A stretch of 64,000 nucleotides of DNA from Streptomyces sp. CB09001 (GTDB taxonomy: Bacteria; Actinomycetota; Actinomycetes; Streptomycetales; Streptomycetaceae): assembly GCF_003369795.1 (NCBI RefSeq), contig NZ_CP026730.1:3162001-3226000 (forward strand). The letters are read 5' to 3'. The notes beneath the pieces were generated by a model that worked only from the letters and a program-made list of their open reading frames with translations, ran no database searches and was not told where the DNA came from. The position numbers were made by a program, and so were the translations under genes. Shown here piece by piece: positions 61,054-64,000 of this stretch (the first letter of the stretch is position 1; each line of letters starts with the position of its first letter).

Positions 61054-62148
61054 TCACCTGCCGGTGTGCGCCGAGGCCGCCGGTAGTTGCACCGTGACGC
61101 GGAGGCCGCCGGTGGGGCGTGGTGTGAGGGTGAGGGTGCCGTCGTGGGCCTCGGTGATGGTGTTGACGATGGCCAGGCCGAGGCCGACGCCCGGGTGGTC
61201 GGTGTGTACGCGTTCCGTGCCGCGTTGGAATGGTTCCGTGAGGGTCGAGGCCTGGCGGGGGCTGATCAGGTCGCCGGTGTTCTCGACGACGAGCCGCGTG
61301 GTGTGAGGGCCGGGGGTGGTGTGGATCCAGACTCTGCCCCGGCCGGGGAGGTTGTGGACGATCGCGTTGTGGACGAGGTTCGTGGTGAGTTGAAGGAGGA
61401 GGGCCGGTGATCCGAGGGCGGGGGTCACGTCGCCGCTGGTTTCGAGGGTGACGCCGTGCTTCTCCGCGAAGGGGAGCAGGGTCTCGGTGGCTTCCTCCGC
61501 GAGGAGGGACAGGTCGACCTGTTCCCGGGTGAAGGAGCGCTGGCCAGCGCGGCTGAGCAGGAGCAGGGCCTCCGTGAGGTCGATCGCCCTGGTGTTCACG
61601 GCGTGGAGGCGGTCGATGATCTCGCCGGGGTCCTGGTGCGGGTCGGTGCGGGCCACGTCGAGTATGGCCTTCGAGACGGCCAGCGGGGTGCGCAGCTCGT
61701 GCGAGGCGTTGGCCGCGAAGCGCCGCTGTTCGGCCACGTGGTCTTCTAGGCGGGCGAGCATCTCGTCGAAGGCGTCGGCCAATTCGCGGTATTCGTCCCT
61801 GCGACCCGGCAGCCGGATGCGGTGGGAGAGGGACCCGGTCGCGGCCGTGCGGGTGGCTTCGGTGATCCGGTCCAGGGGAGCGAGCATGCGTCCGGCGAGG
61901 AGCCATCCGCCCACGAGGCCGAACACCAGGAGGAACGCCATGACCCAGGCTGCCGTCGGGGCGAAACTGCGGAGGAAGATCGTGCCCGGGGTCGCTCTCA
62001 CCGCCCCCCATTCATTGGTGATCAACCACCCCTGTCGCACGAGGAACACCCCCACGGCTACGAGCAGCAGAGCACCCGCGAGCATGAGGAATCCCGCGTA
62101 GCTGAGGGTGAGCTTCAGGCGGACGCTCAGGCCGGGCCGCCTATCCAC
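61054..62148 (-). CDS. Sensor histidine kinase
   Basis: 364 residues starting at GTG 62148 inside the regulator gene (8-bp overlap). Two membrane helices (~10-30 and ~65-90) enclose a short extracellular loop; HAMP region (LAGRMLAPLDRITEATRTAATGSL), HisKA with FAANASHELRTPLAV (the phospho-His), then the N box LTTNLVHNAIVH, VENTGDLI and GVGLGLAIVNTI. Typical EnvZ/OmpR-class kinase. Forms one unit with the response regulator; the signal is unknown. Confidence 0.94.
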   Translation of the reverse strand: MDRRPGLSVRLKLTLSYAGFLMLAGALLLVAVGVFLVRQGWLITNEWGAVRATPGTIFLRSFAPTAAWVMAFLLVFGLVGGWLLAGRMLAPLDRITEATRTAATGSLSHRIRLPGRRDEYRELADAFDEMLARLEDHVAEQRRFAANASHELRTPLAVSKAILDVARTDPHQDPGEIIDRLHAVNTRAIDLTEALLLLSRAGQRSFTREQVDLSLLAEEATETLLPFAEKHGVTLETSGDVTPALGSPALLLQLTTNLVHNAIVHNLPGRGRVWIHTTPGPHTTRLVVENTGDLISPRQASTLTEPFQRGTERVHTDHPGVGLGLAIVNTITEAHDGTLTLTPRPTGGLRVTVQLPAASAHTGR

Positions 62149-62836
62149 GGTCGCCGCCCACCGACTCGGTGACGGGTGCCGTGTCGATGCGGTAGCCGAC
62201 GCCCGGCACGGTGGCGATGATCCACGGTTCGCCGAGGCGCTTGCGCAGGGCCGAGACGGTGATGCGGACGGCGTTGGTGAAGGGGTCGGCGTTCTCGTCC
62301 CATGCGCGTTCCAGGAGTTCCTCAGCGCTGACGACACCGCCCTCGGCGGCTACCAGCACTTCGAGTACCGCGAACTGCTTCCTGGTCAGCGCGACGTAGC
62401 GGCCACTCCGGTAGACCTCCCTGCGGAACGGGTCGAGGCGCAGGTCGGCGACCTCCCGCACCGGAGGCCTGCTGTGGGCGCGCCTGCGGTCGAGTGCCCG
62501 GAGCCTGAGCGCGAGCTCCTGCAGTTCGAACGGCTTGGTCAGGTAGTCGTCGGCGCCGAGTCCGAAGCCGGAGGCCTTGTCGTCGAGGCGGTCGGCCGCG
62601 GTGAGCATGAGGATCGGCATGCCACTGCCGGAGGCGACGATGCGTTCGGCGATCTCGTCACCGGACGGGCCGGGGATGTCACGGTCGAGCACCGCGATGT
62701 CGTAGGCGTTGACGCTCAGCAGCTCGAGCGCGGTGTCGCCGTCGCCTGCGATGTCGGCCGCGATGGCCTCCAGGCGCAGGCCGTCGCGGATCGCCCCCGC
62801 CAGGTAGGGCTCGTCCTCGACAATCAGCACACGCAT
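62141..62836 (-). CDS. OmpR-family response regulator
   Basis: 231 residues from ATG 62836. Receiver: MRVLIVEDEPYLAGAIRDGL, phospho-acceptor Asp in YDIAVLDRDIPGP, then LTAADRLDDKASGFGLGADD and the Lys in YLTKPFELQEL. The winged-helix DNA-binding domain (~130-220) has YVALTRKQFAVLEVLVAAEG and NAVRITVSALRKRLGEPW. ATG 7 nt after TAACCT suggests leaderless translation. Divergent from the endonuclease-family gene; direct CATATCG repeats with an 11-bp period lie between them. Confidence 0.94.
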   Translation of the reverse strand: MRVLIVEDEPYLAGAIRDGLRLEAIAADIAGDGDTALELLSVNAYDIAVLDRDIPGPSGDEIAERIVASGSGMPILMLTAADRLDDKASGFGLGADDYLTKPFELQELALRLRALDRRRAHSRPPVREVADLRLDPFRREVYRSGRYVALTRKQFAVLEVLVAAEGGVVSAEELLERAWDENADPFTNAVRITVSALRKRLGEPWIIATVPGVGYRIDTAPVTESVGGDRG

Positions 62837-62859
62837 GGTGTCGAGGTTACGAGTCGCCA

Positions 62860-62877
62860 CATATCGTCGGCATATCG
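62860..62877. promoter_or_regulatory. Direct repeat with 11-bp period, candidate OmpR-type site
   Basis: CATATCG at 62860 and 62871, exactly 11 bp apart, in the 87-bp gap between the divergent response-regulator and endonuclease-family genes. Tandem half-sites at this period are usual for OmpR-class regulators, so autoregulation and control of the neighbour are likely. Confidence 0.5.
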
Positions 62878-62923
62878 AAAACCGCATACGTGCCGACAAC
62901 ACCGCGCCGCCTTCACTGGGCGT

Positions 62924-64000
62924 ATGCGTCAGACCTCGCCACCGGCACCACCAGTACCGTCGGCCCCAGCAGTCCCACCACCGCCGGCCACAGCGACACC
63001 TGCACCTTCACCGGCACCGGCACCGGCACCGGCACTGAGACGGCTTTCACGGGCGGCGCTCCGCGGCGCCGTACGGCCGGAGCTCTGGAAGCGTGCGCCG
63101 GTGCTCACGGTGTCGGCGCTGCTGCTGGGCCTCGTGATGATGCTGCACGCGGAGATTCCGAACCGGTTCGGGTCCGTCGGCAGCCTGGTCGAGACCTTCC
63201 TGCCGTGGTTCGGCCTGTTCGTCCCCGTGCTGGCCGCCGGAGCGCTGTGGCGCCGCTCCCCCGCCGCGGTGACCGCGCTGGTGCTGCCGGTCACCGTGTG
63301 GCTGAGCCTCTTCGGCGGGCTGCTCGGCGACAAGTCCGGCTCGGGTGGCGACCTCACCATGGCCTCCCACAACGTCGGCGCCGAGAACCGGGACCCGGCC
63401 GGCACCGCCCGCGACCTGGCCGCTTCCGGAGTGGACGTGCTGGCGCTGGAGGAGATCACCGCACAGGACCGGGGTGTGTACGAGAAGGGGCTGGCCAGGG
63501 AGTACCCGTGCCACACGGTGCAGGGCACGGTCGGGGTGTGGAGCAAGCTGCCGCTGTCGGGCACACGGCCGGTCGACATCGCGACGGACTACGGGCCGCT
63601 GGCGGACACCAAACCGGCCGACGTCACGATGGCCGGCAACCGGGCGCTGCGCACCACGGTGGCCACGGACAAGGGCCCGCTGGTCGTGTACGTGGCCCAC
63701 CTGGGCTCCGTACGGCTCACTCCCCGGACGGGATTTTGGACCGACTCCCGCGACCGGAACGCGCAGGCACTCGGCGAGGTCCTCGCCGCCGACCGCAGTG
63801 AGCGGGTCGCGCTGCTCGGCGACCTGAACGGCACCGTGGACGACCGCGCGTTGGCGGGCATCACCTCGCAGTTGCACTCGGTCCAGGACACGGCCGGGGA
63901 CGGGTTCGGCTTCAGCTGGCCGGCGAAGTTCCCGGTGGCGCGGATCGACCAGATTCTGGTGCGCGGCGTGAAGCCGACCGATTCGTGGACGCTGCCCGCC
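62924..64000 (+). CDS. Membrane-anchored endonuclease/exonuclease/phosphatase family protein (C-terminus outside window)
   Basis: 359 codons from ATG 62924 to the window edge, no stop. Residues ~1-40 are Pro/Ala-rich, encoded partly by CACCGG hexamer repeats (~63011-63036). Two to three membrane helices follow (~60-125; APVLTVSALLLGLVMMLHAE, FLPWFGLFVPVLAAGALW, VLPVTVWLSLFGGLL). The EEP domain shows TMASHNVGAENRD (Asn), VDVLALEEIT (Glu), VYVAHLGS (His), ALLGDLNGTVDD (DLN). The active site would face outside. EEP-domain membrane proteins of this kind include phosphatases and nucleases. Divergent from the two-component system. Confidence 0.85.
   Translation, partial: MRQTSPPAPPVPSAPAVPPPPATATPAPSPAPAPAPALRRLSRAALRGAVRPELWKRAPVLTVSALLLGLVMMLHAEIPNRFGSVGSLVETFLPWFGLFVPVLAAGALWRRSPAAVTALVLPVTVWLSLFGGLLGDKSGSGGDLTMASHNVGAENRDPAGTARDLAASGVDVLALEEITAQDRGVYEKGLAREYPCHTVQGTVGVWSKLPLSGTRPVDIATDYGPLADTKPADVTMAGNRALRTTVATDKGPLVVYVAHLGSVRLTPRTGFWTDSRDRNAQALGEVLAADRSERVALLGDLNGTVDDRALAGITSQLHSVQDTAGDGFGFSWPAKFPVARIDQILVRGVKPTDSWTLPA

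Overview
This is about 64 kb of very GC-rich DNA (third codon positions almost always G or C, many GTG starts, short or absent leaders). Gene content and order are those of a Streptomyces chromosome core, close to the S. coelicolor SCO3530s-SCO3580s neighbourhood. The developmental genes bldG (with its anti-sigma partner), ssd and wblA all lie here. The same block can be followed in Mycobacterium tuberculosis (topA, helicase/Tad, ssd, HAD hydrolase, acs, marP, NUDIX, nth, crp, MBL, DUF4177, paired ATPases, whiB4, ponA2, metallophosphoesterase; roughly Rv3644c-Rv3683). Most of the window is therefore old vertical actinobacterial DNA, not an accessory island.

Layout. 0-5 kb: a truncated DUF2786 gene, a Clp-N-domain protein under an inverted-repeat promoter, a family A DNA polymerase, and a divergent PadR/cysteine-hydrolase pair lying between tRNA-Thr and a partial copy of that tRNA's 3' end. 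5-17 kb: a secreted peptidase, holB, an MFS-thymidylate kinase fusion, topA, a small membrane protein, a methyltransferase and a lipoprotein. 17-21.4 kb: the proton pyrophosphatase hppA, a minisatellite, and bldG with its anti-sigma gene. 21.4-30 kb: the 'helicase/secretion neighbourhood', an MrfA-like helicase converging on a seven-gene Tad pilus/secretion operon led by ssd and joined by GTGA/ATGA overlaps. A 6C-family small RNA lies between ssd and the HAD phosphatase gene.

31-43 kb: a degenerate Fic-like protein, a CooC-type ATPase, a polysaccharide-deacetylase-like lipoprotein, a SulP-carbonic anhydrase fusion, acetyl-CoA synthetase under a DasR-type operator, NhaA, and a holin-like/hydrolase pair. 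43-58 kb: MarP protease, a CoA-type NUDIX protein, endonuclease III, Crp, an MBL/NUDIX pair, an epoxide-hydrolase-like protein, a 24-bp minisatellite, RidA with DUF4177, two Get3/ArsA-like ATPases, WblA and a PonA2-type penicillin-binding protein. 58-64 kb: a metallophosphoesterase, a membrane protein, tRNA-Pro followed by a 40-bp palindrome and two genes of atypical base use (a likely small acquired patch), a two-component system, and a divergent membrane-anchored endonuclease/phosphatase-family gene cut by the window end.

Systems worth attention are the ssd-Tad operon with its 6C RNA, the tRNA-Thr-bounded cassette, several in-phase minisatellites in intergenic regions, the operator-like sites upstream of the Clp-N gene, sulP and acs, and the paired ATPases beside WblA and PonA2. 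Family assignments come from reading motifs by eye; no database search was possible.
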